A stretch of DNA of 64,000 nucleotides from SZUA-36 sp963704855 (lineage in GTDB: Bacteria > Pseudomonadota > Gammaproteobacteria > Xanthomonadales > SZUA-36): contig CAVPHY010000001.1 in NCBI GenBank assembly GCA_963704855.1, positions 310,001 through 374,000 of the forward strand, written 5' to 3'. The notes beneath the pieces are model-generated. The model saw only the letters and a program-made list of their open reading frames with translations. It did not search any database and was not told the DNA's origin. Of the stretch, positions 26,318 through 34,478 are shown piece by piece; positions within the stretch are counted from its first letter, which is position 1, and every line of letters starts with the position of its first letter. The translations under genes were made by a program, and so were the position numbers.

Positions 26318-26806
26318 TTGCGCAAATTGATCGCCGGTTGCGGAAAAGCCGTTGCCTGGCTGACAGTCGTGATGGTGCTTCTGACTTTCACCATCGTGAT
26401 ATTGCGTTACGGCTTCAACCTGGGCTGGATCTGGCTGCAGGAATCACTTACCTACCTCCACGTCATGGTGTTCAGTATCGCTGCCGCATGGACATTGCAG
26501 CAGGACGGGCATGTGCGGGTGGATATTTTTTACACCAACATGACTCAGAAAAACCGCGCCCTGGTCGACCTGCTTGGAAGCCTCGTATTCCTCGTACCCT
26601 GTTGTATTTTCATCCTGATCATCGCCTGGCCCTACGTCGCCAACTCCTGGAAACTGCTGGAGAGCTCACGCGAAGCCGGCGGTCTGCCGCTGGTTTTCCT
26701 GCTCAAATCACTGATCCTGGTGATGCCAGCATTGTTGCTCGGCCAGGCCGTTATCAACATCACCGATGCCTGGAAGACCCTGCGATACACTGATCCTGGG
26801 GACTGA
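26318..26806 (+). CDS. TRAP transporter small permease (DctQ type), orphan
   Basis: The 162-residue protein has four predicted helices (residues about 10-30, 45-62, 85-107, 128-148). Its ILRYGFNLGWIWLQESLTYL and DGHVRVDIFYTNM segments are diagnostic of DctQ small permeases of tripartite ATP-independent periplasmic transporters. Such a protein needs a large permease (DctM) and a solute-binding protein (DctP). Neither is present in the window; the next 390 bases are non-coding and include an inverted-repeat element. It starts at TTG 26318, 39 bases after the DUF2782 stop, so it is probably co-transcribed. Without its large subunit it is likely non-functional unless DctM is encoded elsewhere. 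Confidence 0.85.
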   Translation: MRKLIAGCGKAVAWLTVVMVLLTFTIVILRYGFNLGWIWLQESLTYLHVMVFSIAAAWTLQQDGHVRVDIFYTNMTQKNRALVDLLGSLVFLVPCCIFILIIAWPYVANSWKLLESSREAGGLPLVFLLKSLILVMPALLLGQAVINITDAWKTLRYTDPGD

Positions 26807-27199
26807 TACCCATACTATGAATCATAGCTCGAACAGTTTTTAGACGAGCAGCCTGACTTAACTATTCTCATCTGTACGGTGGTGGGGCCGCTGGGGTGGG
26901 TGGTGTCTTGATTCAGGACCTTGAGCGACAGGACGTCGCGCCAGAGGCTCCAGGGAAGGATTTACGCCGTGTCCTGAAGCAAGACACCACATCACCTTGG
27001 CTTCCCAACTGATCAATGAATACCAGCAAGACCATGACTAAAGGAAGGTACTGCATGGCCTTGGCGTTCACTTATATGGAGATTCAATATTCAGTCATGA
27101 CCAACACTCATGTGGTCCGTCGGGGCAATTTGGCTAGGCGAGAACATAGCAATGCTCTTGAACAGAAAGCACTCGCACGTCAGGGCTGCCTGATACTCG
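26807..27199. other. Non-coding gap with an inverted-repeat element
   Basis: This 390-base stretch follows the orphan DctQ gene. It contains the element at 26900-26990 and no convincing gene. A 66-codon open frame (27016-27216, plus) shows no family resemblance, has no good ribosome site and overlaps the 3' end of yajD, so I do not call it. The expected DctM gene is absent. Confidence 0.7.
26900..26990. repeat. Inverted-repeat (MITE-like) element
   Basis: A 20-base arm GTGGTGTCTTGATTCAGGAC (26900-26919) is matched with one mismatch by its inverse at 26971-26990. Between them is a shorter palindrome (GCGAC AGGAC GTCGC) and a purine-rich stretch. It encodes no protein. It could be a mobile miniature element or a structured RNA or DNA element. 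Confidence 0.75.
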
Positions 27200-27568
27200 C
27201 TATTTCTTATCTTTGAGCCTGCTCGCAAGATCCGCGAATGGGTTATAGGTGGCTGCACCGGCCTTATCGTTGGGCATGAGGTCACCGTAGGCACCGTCTA
27301 TCAACCGGGAATGTTCGTTGTCGTGGCAATAGACACATAGCAGCTCCCAGTTACTGCCATCCTGCGGATTGTTGTCGTGGTTATGGTCGCGATGATGCAC
27401 GGTGAGTTCCTGCAGGTTTGCCTGGGTGAATTCACGTGTGCAGCGCCCGCAAATCCAGGGATACATCTTCAGCGCCTTTGCGCGGTAGCCCTGCTCGCGT
27501 TCAACAGAGGCCCTGCGCGCCTGGGCGACGACCTGATCCAGTTTGCCCGGTGTTTTTTCTGCTGGCAT
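27200..27568 (-). CDS. yajD: HNH nuclease family protein YajD
   Basis: The 122-residue product closely follows E. coli YajD: GYRAKALKMYPWICGRCTRE, LTVHHRDHNHDNNPQDGSNW, ELLCVYCHDNEHSR, and the terminal YNPFADLASRLKDKK. The paired CxxC motifs (CGRC and CVYC) make a zinc site and the HHRDHNH stretch is the HNH nuclease core. The biological substrate is unknown. The open frame extends to 27619 within the aroE end; I chose ATG 27568, just after the aroE stop at 27582, but the longer form is possible. Confidence 0.88.
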   Translation of the reverse strand: MPAEKTPGKLDQVVAQARRASVEREQGYRAKALKMYPWICGRCTREFTQANLQELTVHHRDHNHDNNPQDGSNWELLCVYCHDNEHSRLIDGAYGDLMPNDKAGAATYNPFADLASRLKDKK

Positions 27569-27581
27569 CGCCGGCCCCGAA

Positions 27582-28419
27582 TCAGGGCGCCTCCCGTCTG
27601 CAGGCATTGATGACGGCACCGGTTTCCGGTTGTTTGCCTGTCCAGATACTGAAACTTTTTGCCGCCTGTTCCACCAGCATACCCAGGCCGTCTACATAGG
27701 GCAGATGCATCTCTGTACAGAGTTTTTTCAATGGCAGGCTGGCCTTGAAATAATTCAGGTCATAACACAGCCCGCCCGGTGCAAAACACGATGCCGGCAA
27801 CGCCGGCGCTTCGCCCTGGTGACCCAGTGAAGTCGCATTGATCACCAGGTTGAAGGTGCCCTGTCGCTTCAGGTCAGACCAACTCGTGACAGAGATCCGG
27901 CCGGACGATTCAAACCGGTCGGAAAGTCTTTGCGCTCGCTCAAGGTTACGATTCACCAGCACGACCTGGTGGGGGTTCTCCGCCAGCAGCCTGCCAAGTA
28001 TCCCGGCAGTGGCGCCACCTGCCCCGAGTATCAATATTCGTTGATCAAAAAGCTCGATTGCATGGTTTTCGGTCAAGTCGGCAAGCAGACCCGCACCATC
28101 GGTCGTGTGGGCAAACCAGCCCGATGGCTGATAAACCAGTGTATTGGCGGCCTGCGCAAGGCTGACCTCTTCCGACGCCTGTGCAGCCAGGCGCCAGGCT
28201 TCCTGCTTGAGCGGCATGGTGATATTGCAACCGCATGCCACCGGTTTGCCGGAAATTTTCCAGTGCCACGGCGAACCCCCCGGCATCGGTTTCAATCAGT
28301 TGGTAATCGATCTTCAGGCCAAACTGGTCCGCAAATTTCCGGTGAATGACAGGTGACAGCGATGTTTTGACCGGCTGGCCAAACAGCGCCAACCTGATCA
28401 GTTCTTTTCCCTGATCCAC
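27582..28419 (-). CDS. aroE: Shikimate dehydrogenase, frameshifted in this sequence
   Basis: AroE reduces 3-dehydroshikimate to shikimate with NADPH. The N-terminal part (LALFGQPVKTSLSPVIHRKF, with the SLSP substrate serine) is in one frame up to about residue 61. The remainder is in another: GCNITMPLKQEAW with the catalytic Lys, the Rossmann LILGAGGATAGILGRLL, NRNLERA, NATSLGHQGE and DGLGMLVEQAA. The join lies near 28234-28240 (minus strand GGTGGCATGCGGTTGC), where removing one base restores the frame. Neither half is complete alone. The gene overlaps the hemB end by 22 bases; the start could be GTG 28419 or a TTG slightly downstream. Because all motifs are intact, a sequence error is more likely than decay. 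Confidence 0.88.
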
Positions 28420-29393
28420 GTAGCTGCCTGCAAGGCGAAATACGTCAATATGCCGTCAGCACCCGCTCGCTTGATACCGGTGAGTGCTTCCATGACGACC
28501 GATTTTTCATCCAGCCAGCCATTGATGGATGCGGCTTTGAGCATCGCATACTCACCGGATACCTGGTAAACGTAGGTAGGTGCCCCGAAGGTCTCCTTGA
28601 CCCGCCGCACCACGTCCAGGTAAGGCATGCCCGGTTTGACCATGACCATATCCGCGCCCTCTTCCAGATCAAGCGCCACTTCCGTGATCGCCTCATCGGT
28701 ATTGGCAGGATCCATCTGGTAGGTGTATTTGTTTCCGCCGCCGAGTGCGCCGGCCGAACCGACTGCATCCCTGAAGGGCCCATAGAAGGAGGACGCGTAC
28801 TTGGCGGAATACGCCATGATACGTGTATTGATATAGCCCTCTTCTTCAAGGGCTTCGCGGATTTCTCCAATGCGGCCATCCATCATATCGGAAGGCGCAA
28901 CGATATCGGCGCCGGCCTGCGCGTGTGATACGGCCTGTTTGACCAGCGCGACCACGGTTTCATCATTCACGATGTAGCCCTGCTCATTCATGAGGCCGTC
29001 CTGCCCGTGAATGGTAAATGGATCCAGCGCCACATCCGTCATAACACCCAGTTCCGGATAAGCTTTTTTCAGAGCTCGCACCGCACGTTGCGCGAGTCCC
29101 TCGGGGTTCCAGGCCTCGCTTGCGTCGGCGGTTTTCGCTTCCGGTGCTGTCACCGGGAAAAGTGCGATAACCGGAACACCCAGACGAACACATTCGCCGG
29201 CCTGCAAGACCAAACGGTCGATGGTCATGCGCTCAACACCCGGCATTGAGGCGATTTTTTCGGTACGGTCTTCGCCTTCGATGACGAATACCGGCCAGAT
29301 AAGGTCATCCGGAGTTAAGACGGTTTCGCGCATCAAACGGCGGGAGAAATCATCTGCGCGCATACGGCGCATACGGGTATATGGAAAACTCAT
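28398..29393 (-). CDS. hemB: Delta-aminolevulinic acid dehydratase (porphobilinogen synthase)
   Basis: HemB condenses two 5-aminolevulinate molecules into porphobilinogen. The 331-residue protein has both active-site lysines, in MAYSAKYASSFYGPFRDA and in MVKPGMPYLDVV, plus APSDMMDGRIG. The metal region reads DVALDPFTIHGQDG: the zinc-ligand cysteines of the E. coli enzyme are replaced by Asp, the Mg2+-type arrangement found in Pseudomonas. ATG 29393 (MSFPYTRMRRMR) is the family start; the open frame continues to 29411. It is in a leftward group with engB upstream and aroE and yajD downstream. Confidence 0.96.
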   Translation of the reverse strand: MSFPYTRMRRMRADDFSRRLMRETVLTPDDLIWPVFVIEGEDRTEKIASMPGVERMTIDRLVLQAGECVRLGVPVIALFPVTAPEAKTADASEAWNPEGLAQRAVRALKKAYPELGVMTDVALDPFTIHGQDGLMNEQGYIVNDETVVALVKQAVSHAQAGADIVAPSDMMDGRIGEIREALEEEGYINTRIMAYSAKYASSFYGPFRDAVGSAGALGGGNKYTYQMDPANTDEAITEVALDLEEGADMVMVKPGMPYLDVVRRVKETFGAPTYVYQVSGEYAMLKAASINGWLDEKSVVMEALTGIKRAGADGILTYFALQAATWIREKN

Positions 29394-29436
29394 GCTAATA
29401 GTCCTGTGCAATTATCAATTAAATATTCCGCTAATT

Positions 29437-30046
29437 TTAACTCTCTTTGTCTTCATACTCATACCAGTCGCTCAGTTTATCCACCAGTTCGTCGAGCCCG
29501 GTTTTATTGCTCGAGGAGAATACCTGGACGCTGGCAATGGCCGGCAAATCACGTTTTACTTTTAGCAATGTAGATTGTGCCGGTCCACGTTTGAGTTTGT
29601 CCGCCTTGGTCAGGAGGATATGGCAGGGGACACCGGCTGACTGGCACCAGTTGAGCATTTGCTGGTCAAACTCCCGCATCGGGTGACGGATATCCATGAC
29701 CAGCACAACACCGCGCAAACACTTGCGTGTCTGGAAATAGCGCGCCATGACATTGCGCCAGTGCTCTTTAAGCTGCAGCGGTACCTTGGCGAAACCATAA
29801 CCGGGCAAATCGGCAATACGTCGTTTCTCATCCAGCTCGAAGATCACAATCTGCTGGGTACGACCCGGTGTTTTGGATGTTCTGGCTAGACGACTTCTGA
29901 TCCGTTAACGTATTGATTGCACTGGATTTACCCGCATTCGACCGCCCAGCGATCGCAACTTCGATACCATCATCGGCTGGCAGTTGCTTCAGTTCGTGCG
30001 CATTGAGCACATAACTGGCGATCCGGAAAGGGTTCTTCTTTTTCAT
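29437..30046 (-). CDS. engB: Ribosome-biogenesis GTPase EngB/YsxC, frameshifted in this sequence
   Basis: EngB is an essential GTPase for 50S assembly. The first frame (30046 leftward) encodes FRIASYVLNAHELKQLP and the G1 loop GRSNAGKSSAINTLT. The second frame encodes KTPGRTQQIVIFEL (G2), DLPGYGFAKVP (G3) and LLTKADKLKR (G4). Reading the minus strand, CAGAAGTCG-T-CTAGCCAGAACA contains one extra T at about 29890; without it the protein reads QKSLARTSKTPGRTQQ, the family consensus. The repaired length (about 202 residues) is normal. As EngB is essential, an assembly or sequencing error is the simplest explanation. It is divergent from the cytochrome c4 gene, the common gammaproteobacterial arrangement. 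Confidence 0.9.
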
Positions 30047-30155
30047 TGTCTGTTTCTCAAATTTTTACATCTTAGCGCTGGAACGACAGTGACTAAAACA
30101 GGATAATAAGCGCCCATTTCGATCATTGTACGCAAACATTCCTGGAGAGTACGAA

Positions 30156-30782
30156 ATGAAGCAATTATTTCAATTCGCTGTTGGCCTGTCATTGCTGGTC
30201 TCCTTACCGGTCCTGGCAATAGGTGACGCGGATGCCGGGCAAGGCAAAGCGGCGCTATGCGCGGCCTGCCACGGTGTGGATGGCAACAGCGTTGTGCCAA
30301 ACTGGCCCAAATTGGCCGGGCAGCACGCCCCTTACCTGGAGCGCCAGACAGGCCTGATCAAGAGCGGCAGCCGGCCGGTTCCGGAGATGGCCGGAATCGT
30401 TATAGGCCTTTCCGACCAGGACATGGCTGATATAGCCGCTTATTTTTCGAGCCAGACCACCAGCGCGGGTTTGACCGATGACACACTGCGCGCTGCCGGT
30501 GAACTGCTTTACCGTAGCGGCAATCCTGAAACCGATATACCGGCCTGCATGTCATGCCACGGCCCTGCCGGCGAAGGTAACCCGCTTTCCGGTTATCCCC
30601 AGCTTGCAGGCCAGCACGCGGTCTATTCAGAAAAAATGCTGACCGGCTTCCGGGCAGGCACGACCTGGGGCGCCGATGATGCCAGCAGCAAGATCATGGC
30701 AGATGTGGCCAAGAGAATAACCGACGCGGAAATCAAGGCCGTTGCCAGTTATATCCAGGGTCTGCACTTCGTAGAAAAGTAG
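30156..30782 (+). CDS. Dihaem cytochrome c4
   Basis: The product of about 208 residues has a signal peptide (MKQLFQFAVGLSLLVSLPVLA) and two haem-binding motifs, CAACH near residue 38 and CMSCH near residue 132. Each is followed by a PKLAGQH or PQLAGQH segment and a distal Met region, so it is a two-domain cytochrome c4 carrying electrons in the periplasm toward terminal oxidases. ATG 30156 follows GGAGAGTACGAA; the open frame from 30126 adds a non-signal extension. It lies directly upstream of dsbA, a frequent pair near engB and polA. Confidence 0.93.
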   Translation: MKQLFQFAVGLSLLVSLPVLAIGDADAGQGKAALCAACHGVDGNSVVPNWPKLAGQHAPYLERQTGLIKSGSRPVPEMAGIVIGLSDQDMADIAAYFSSQTTSAGLTDDTLRAAGELLYRSGNPETDIPACMSCHGPAGEGNPLSGYPQLAGQHAVYSEKMLTGFRAGTTWGADDASSKIMADVAKRITDAEIKAVASYIQGLHFVEK

Positions 30783-30862
30783 GCACGAAATCAACGGGGC
30801 GGAACAAAGGACGCCGGAAGGGGTCTGTAAGCCGACAAGTATAATATTCGGAGAAGTTAATA

Positions 30863-31511
30863 ATGTTTCAGAAAATACTCATTGGACTAAGCCTGCTGGT
30901 AGGTAGCCAACTTGGCCATCGCGCAGCTCGAGCCTTACCAGGAAGGTGTGCATTATTTCAAAATAGACCAGGCACCCGCCGTAACCAATTCCGGTACGGT
31001 CGAGGTTACCGAACTTTTCAGTTATGCCTGCTCCCATTGCAATACCTTTGAGCCCTACCTGGATAGCTGGAACAAGAGCAAGGCTGACAACGTCGTATTC
31101 AACCGTATCAGTGTCGCTTTTGGACGCAAGGCATGGGAAATGATGGCCCGTGCCTATATCACCGCGGAGATGCTGGGTATTGCTGAAGAAAGCCACGCTG
31201 CCATGATGGACGCTATCTGGAAGCAGGGAAAACAGTTCCGCAACCTGGACGAACTGGCAGATTTTTACTCGGGTTTTGGAGTTGAGAGATCAGCCTTCCT
31301 GGCAAACTTCCAGTCATTTGCCGCAGACAGCCAGCTGCGTAAAAGCCAGCGCGACGTACAGCTATTTGGCATCACCGGCACACCGAGCCTGGTGGTCAAT
31401 CGCAAGTACAGGGTACAAAGCAGCAAGGATGTCGCAGATTTCAACGCCATGCTCGATGTTGTGGATTTCCTGGTGAGCAAGGAAACGGTAAACACGCAAG
31501 AATCCGAATAA
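30863..31511 (+). CDS. dsbA: Thiol:disulfide interchange protein DsbA, frameshifted in the signal peptide
   Basis: DsbA oxidises cysteines of exported proteins. The mature part (LEPYQEGVHYFKI, then FSYACSHCNTFEP with the catalytic CSHC near residue 50, and the cis-proline ITGTPSLVV) is in the frame open from 30912. The signal peptide start MFQKILIGLSLLVGS with its ATG 30863 and a GGAG ribosome site (30851-30854) is one base out of frame. A single extra base between about 30905 and 30912 would join them into a normal precursor. Without the fix the protein has no leader. An intrinsic terminator follows at 31543. Confidence 0.88.
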
Positions 31512-31542
31512 TGCACACGCTTTAGTCCGGACAGGTAAAACG

Positions 31543-31570
31543 GTTCCCGCCCAGGCGGGAACTTTTTTTT
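31543..31570 (+). terminator. Intrinsic terminator after dsbA
   Basis: A perfect nine-base stem, GTTCCCGCC (31543-31551) and GGCGGGAAC (31554-31562), with a two-base loop is followed by eight T residues (31563-31570), 32 bases past the dsbA stop. Confidence 0.92.
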
Positions 31571-31718
31571 GGGCAGTTGTTTATCCCCAGGCTGCTGCTT
31601 CCCGGAGCCGGTTCAGCAACAAATTCATCACCCCGGCAATCGAAACACATCTTTGCAGTTGACTCGCCCGTGCATAAGAGTATTCTGTTGTTTCCATACC
31701 ACATCAGCATAATTAATT

Positions 31719-33080
31719 ATGTCTCAAACCCAAATTCTGGTCGTTGATGACGAGCCTGATATCCGGCAACTCGTGCAGGAAATTCTTGAAGACGAGGGCT
31801 ATTCGGTACAGGTCGCGAAAGACGGTGAAAATGCACGCCAGGTCTATGCACAACAGAAGCCGGACCTGGTCCTGCTGGATATCTGGATGCCGGATATCGA
31901 TGGCATTTCACTTCTGAAAGAATGGTCGGCAGCCGGAAGCCTGGAATCCCAGGTGGTGATCATGTCCGGTCACGGTACGCTGGAAACCGCCGTGGAAGCC
32001 ACCCGTCTCGGTGCCTTCGATTTTGTCCAGAAACCATTATCACTGGCCAAGCTGCTGGCGACCGTGCGCAAGGCCCTGGAATCCAGACCACATGCCCGCT
32101 CTTCAGAATTGTCCGGGTTGGGTGTGCCGCCCATAGAGCCGCTGGGTAACAGCCCGGTCATGCAGCTGTTGCGCAACAGCGCCAAGCAGGCCGCCAACAA
32201 TGCATCACCGGTAATGATTACCGGTGAAGCCGGTAGTGGCCGGGAAACGCTGGCGCGCTACATACATCACCTGTCATCCTCCGGCGGCGAAATGGTTGTC
32301 CTCGATCACAGCCAGGTCGGCGGTGAAAATGCCCGCAGTTATCTGTTTGGTTCTGTCGTAGGCGGCCAGGCCACGCAGGGCCTGTTTGACAAGGCGGCCG
32401 GCGGTGTGCTGTTCATACCAAAGCTTCAAAGGTTACCGGCCAACACGCTTGAGTTACTCAACAACGCGGTCGAATCAAACGGGTTCACAGCCGAGGGCAG
32501 CACGGCCCTGAAACCCCTGGGGTGCCGCATCATTTGCAGCGCTGCGGAAAACCTGGAACAACTGGTCAAGGAAAAACGCCTGCCCGGCGCACTGTACTTC
32601 CACCTGAATGTGCTGCCTTTGAAGATCCCGGCCCTGCGTGAAAGGCCGGAGGATATTCCGGAGCTTATCAGGTACTTTTCTGACTGGTTCCCGAACCATG
32701 AGAACCTGCAGTACCGTTCATTTTCGGTTTCCGTTCAGAACCGGATGCGCAACCACAGCTGGCCTGGCAATGTGCGCGAGCTGCGCAACCTGATCCAGCG
32801 GCTGCTGGTGCTGGGCCCGGAGGGCGAGGTTACGACGCAGGAAGTGGAGCAAGCACTTAGCCAGAGTGCGGCCAGCATGGATGCTTCAAAAACCGGCCAC
32901 GCAGGTCTGTATGACGACGGGCTGTACGATATGCCGCTGCGCGAGGCCCGCGAACAGTTTGAACGTGATTACCTCATTTACCAGCTAAGAAAGGCCGGCG
33001 GCAGTGTCGGCAAGCTATCTGACGCGGTTGGTATGGAAAGAACCCACCTGTATCGTAAACTCACGGTCACTTGGAATTGA
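31719..33080 (+). CDS. ntrX: NtrX-like response regulator with degenerate AAA+ domain
   Basis: The receiver domain (VVDDEPDIRQLVQEIL; phosphoacceptor Asp in LVLLDIWMPDIDG near residue 53; Lys in VQKPLS) is intact. The AAA+ domain has the right layout but lost key residues. The Walker A is GEAGSGRE (Lys to Arg), the sigma-54 loop GAFTGA is missing, and the Walker B is GGVLFIPK instead of GGTLFLDE. The RERPEDIPELI and WPGNVRELRNL segments remain, and a Fis-type helix-turn-helix (GKLSDAVGMERTHLYRKL) closes the protein. The last five residues (TVTWN) look shifted; see findings. It probably regulates without driving sigma-54 polymerase. The likely kinase is ntrY at 10 kb. trkA follows after 21 bases. 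Confidence 0.88.
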   Translation: MSQTQILVVDDEPDIRQLVQEILEDEGYSVQVAKDGENARQVYAQQKPDLVLLDIWMPDIDGISLLKEWSAAGSLESQVVIMSGHGTLETAVEATRLGAFDFVQKPLSLAKLLATVRKALESRPHARSSELSGLGVPPIEPLGNSPVMQLLRNSAKQAANNASPVMITGEAGSGRETLARYIHHLSSSGGEMVVLDHSQVGGENARSYLFGSVVGGQATQGLFDKAAGGVLFIPKLQRLPANTLELLNNAVESNGFTAEGSTALKPLGCRIICSAAENLEQLVKEKRLPGALYFHLNVLPLKIPALRERPEDIPELIRYFSDWFPNHENLQYRSFSVSVQNRMRNHSWPGNVRELRNLIQRLLVLGPEGEVTTQEVEQALSQSAASMDASKTGHAGLYDDGLYDMPLREAREQFERDYLIYQLRKAGGSVGKLSDAVGMERTHLYRKLTVTWN

Positions 33081-33101
33081 TCCCAAATTGGTAGGTAACT
33101 C

Positions 33102-34478
33102 GTGAAAATTGTAATTCTCGGTGCCGGACAGGTCGGCTCAACCGTGGCCAGCGCACTGGTGCACGAAGACAATGACATCACCATCGTCGATAAGGACGAA
33201 CGGCGGCTCAAGGAACTCCAGGATCAGCTGGATATACGCAGTGTGCTGGGCTACGCCTCCCACCCCAAGGTGATGGAGCGGGCCGGTATCGATGATGCGG
33301 ACCTGGTGATCGCACTGACCAGTTCCGACGAAGTCAATATGGTCGCATGCCAGATCGCATATACGCTGTACAACGTCCCCACCCGTATCGCACGTGTTCG
33401 CGCAGCTGCCTACACCGACCGGCCTGAATTATTTCACCGCGAACATTCCCCCGTCGATGTCCTGATCAGTCCCGAGTTACTGCTGACACAGTACATCACC
33501 AGCCTGATCGAGTACCCCGGAACCTTGCAGGTCATGGATTTCGCAGATGGCAAGGCCCAACTTGTGGCCACAATCGCGGAAGCCGGCGGCCTGCTCGTAA
33601 GACAAAAACTTTACACGCTTGCGCACCATTTGCCAGGGCAGTCGGATGCGCGTATGGCGGCAATCTATCGCAACGGAAAGTTGATCCTGCCTGAAGGCAG
33701 CACCATCATCGAGGAAAACGATATCGTCTTCTTCCTTGCCGCAACACGTGACATACCCACGGTCATGAAAGAGCTCAGGCCAATGGGCAACCCGGTGCGG
33801 CGCGTGATACTTGCCGGTGGCGGCAATATCGGTAAAAACCTGGCGCGGCAACTGGAACGTGACCATCACGTCAAGGTGATCGAACGTGACCCGGCCAGGG
33901 CGGAAGAGATTGCCGAAGAACTGTCCAAAACCATCGTGCTGGTCGGAGACTGCACCGACGCGGGCCTGCTAAGGGAAGAGGCAATAGAAAACACCGATGT
34001 TTTCTGCGTGCTCACCAACGATGATGAGGCCAATATCCTGTCGGCATTACAAGCCAAGCGCATGGGCGCGAAGAAGGTGATAGCCATCATCAACCGCCCT
34101 TCTTACGTGGATCTGATGGAGTCCGGCACAATCGATATCGCGGTTTCTCCGCAGCAAATTACGATCGGCTCCCTGCTGGCCCACATTCGCCGGGGCAGCA
34201 TCGTGCGCGTACATTCACTCAGGCGCGGCGCCACCGAGGCCATCGAGGCGATCGCACTGGGTGACCGGCGCAGCTCCAAGGTGGTTGGCCGTGCGCTTGA
34301 AGAACTGCCCCTGCCGGCGGGAACCACCATCATCGGTATCGTCAGGAACGAGAACGTCATCATTGCCCACCACGACACCGTCATCGAGGAGCACGACCAC
34401 GTCCTGCTGTTTGTGCCTGACAAAAAACAGATCCATGCGGTGGAACGACTCTTCCAGGTGAGCGCCGCCTTCATATGA
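33102..34478 (+). CDS. trkA: Trk potassium uptake regulatory subunit TrkA
   Basis: TrkA is the cytoplasmic NAD(H)-binding gating ring of the Trk K+ transporter. The 458-residue protein has two RCK_N Rossmann units: KIVILGAGQVGSTVASALV at the start and RRVILAGGGNIGKNLARQLE near residue 233. Each is followed by a TrkA_C domain, and the overall length equals E. coli TrkA. The start is GTG 33102. It overlaps trkH by four bases (ATGA), so subunits are translationally coupled. Placement after ntrX is a known gammaproteobacterial order. Confidence 0.97.
   Translation: MKIVILGAGQVGSTVASALVHEDNDITIVDKDERRLKELQDQLDIRSVLGYASHPKVMERAGIDDADLVIALTSSDEVNMVACQIAYTLYNVPTRIARVRAAAYTDRPELFHREHSPVDVLISPELLLTQYITSLIEYPGTLQVMDFADGKAQLVATIAEAGGLLVRQKLYTLAHHLPGQSDARMAAIYRNGKLILPEGSTIIEENDIVFFLAATRDIPTVMKELRPMGNPVRRVILAGGGNIGKNLARQLERDHHVKVIERDPARAEEIAEELSKTIVLVGDCTDAGLLREEAIENTDVFCVLTNDDEANILSALQAKRMGAKKVIAIINRPSYVDLMESGTIDIAVSPQQITIGSLLAHIRRGSIVRVHSLRRGATEAIEAIALGDRRSSKVVGRALEELPLPAGTTIIGIVRNENVIIAHHDTVIEEHDHVLLFVPDKKQIHAVERLFQVSAAFI

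Noticed and set aside
26272..26793. 173-codon frame overlapping the DctQ gene
   Set aside because: Its translation has no membrane or domain character, while the alternative frame gives a clear DctQ protein.
27016..27216. 66-codon plus-strand frame after the orphan DctQ
   Set aside because: No ribosome site or family match; it overlaps yajD. It is kept only as part of the non-coding gap.
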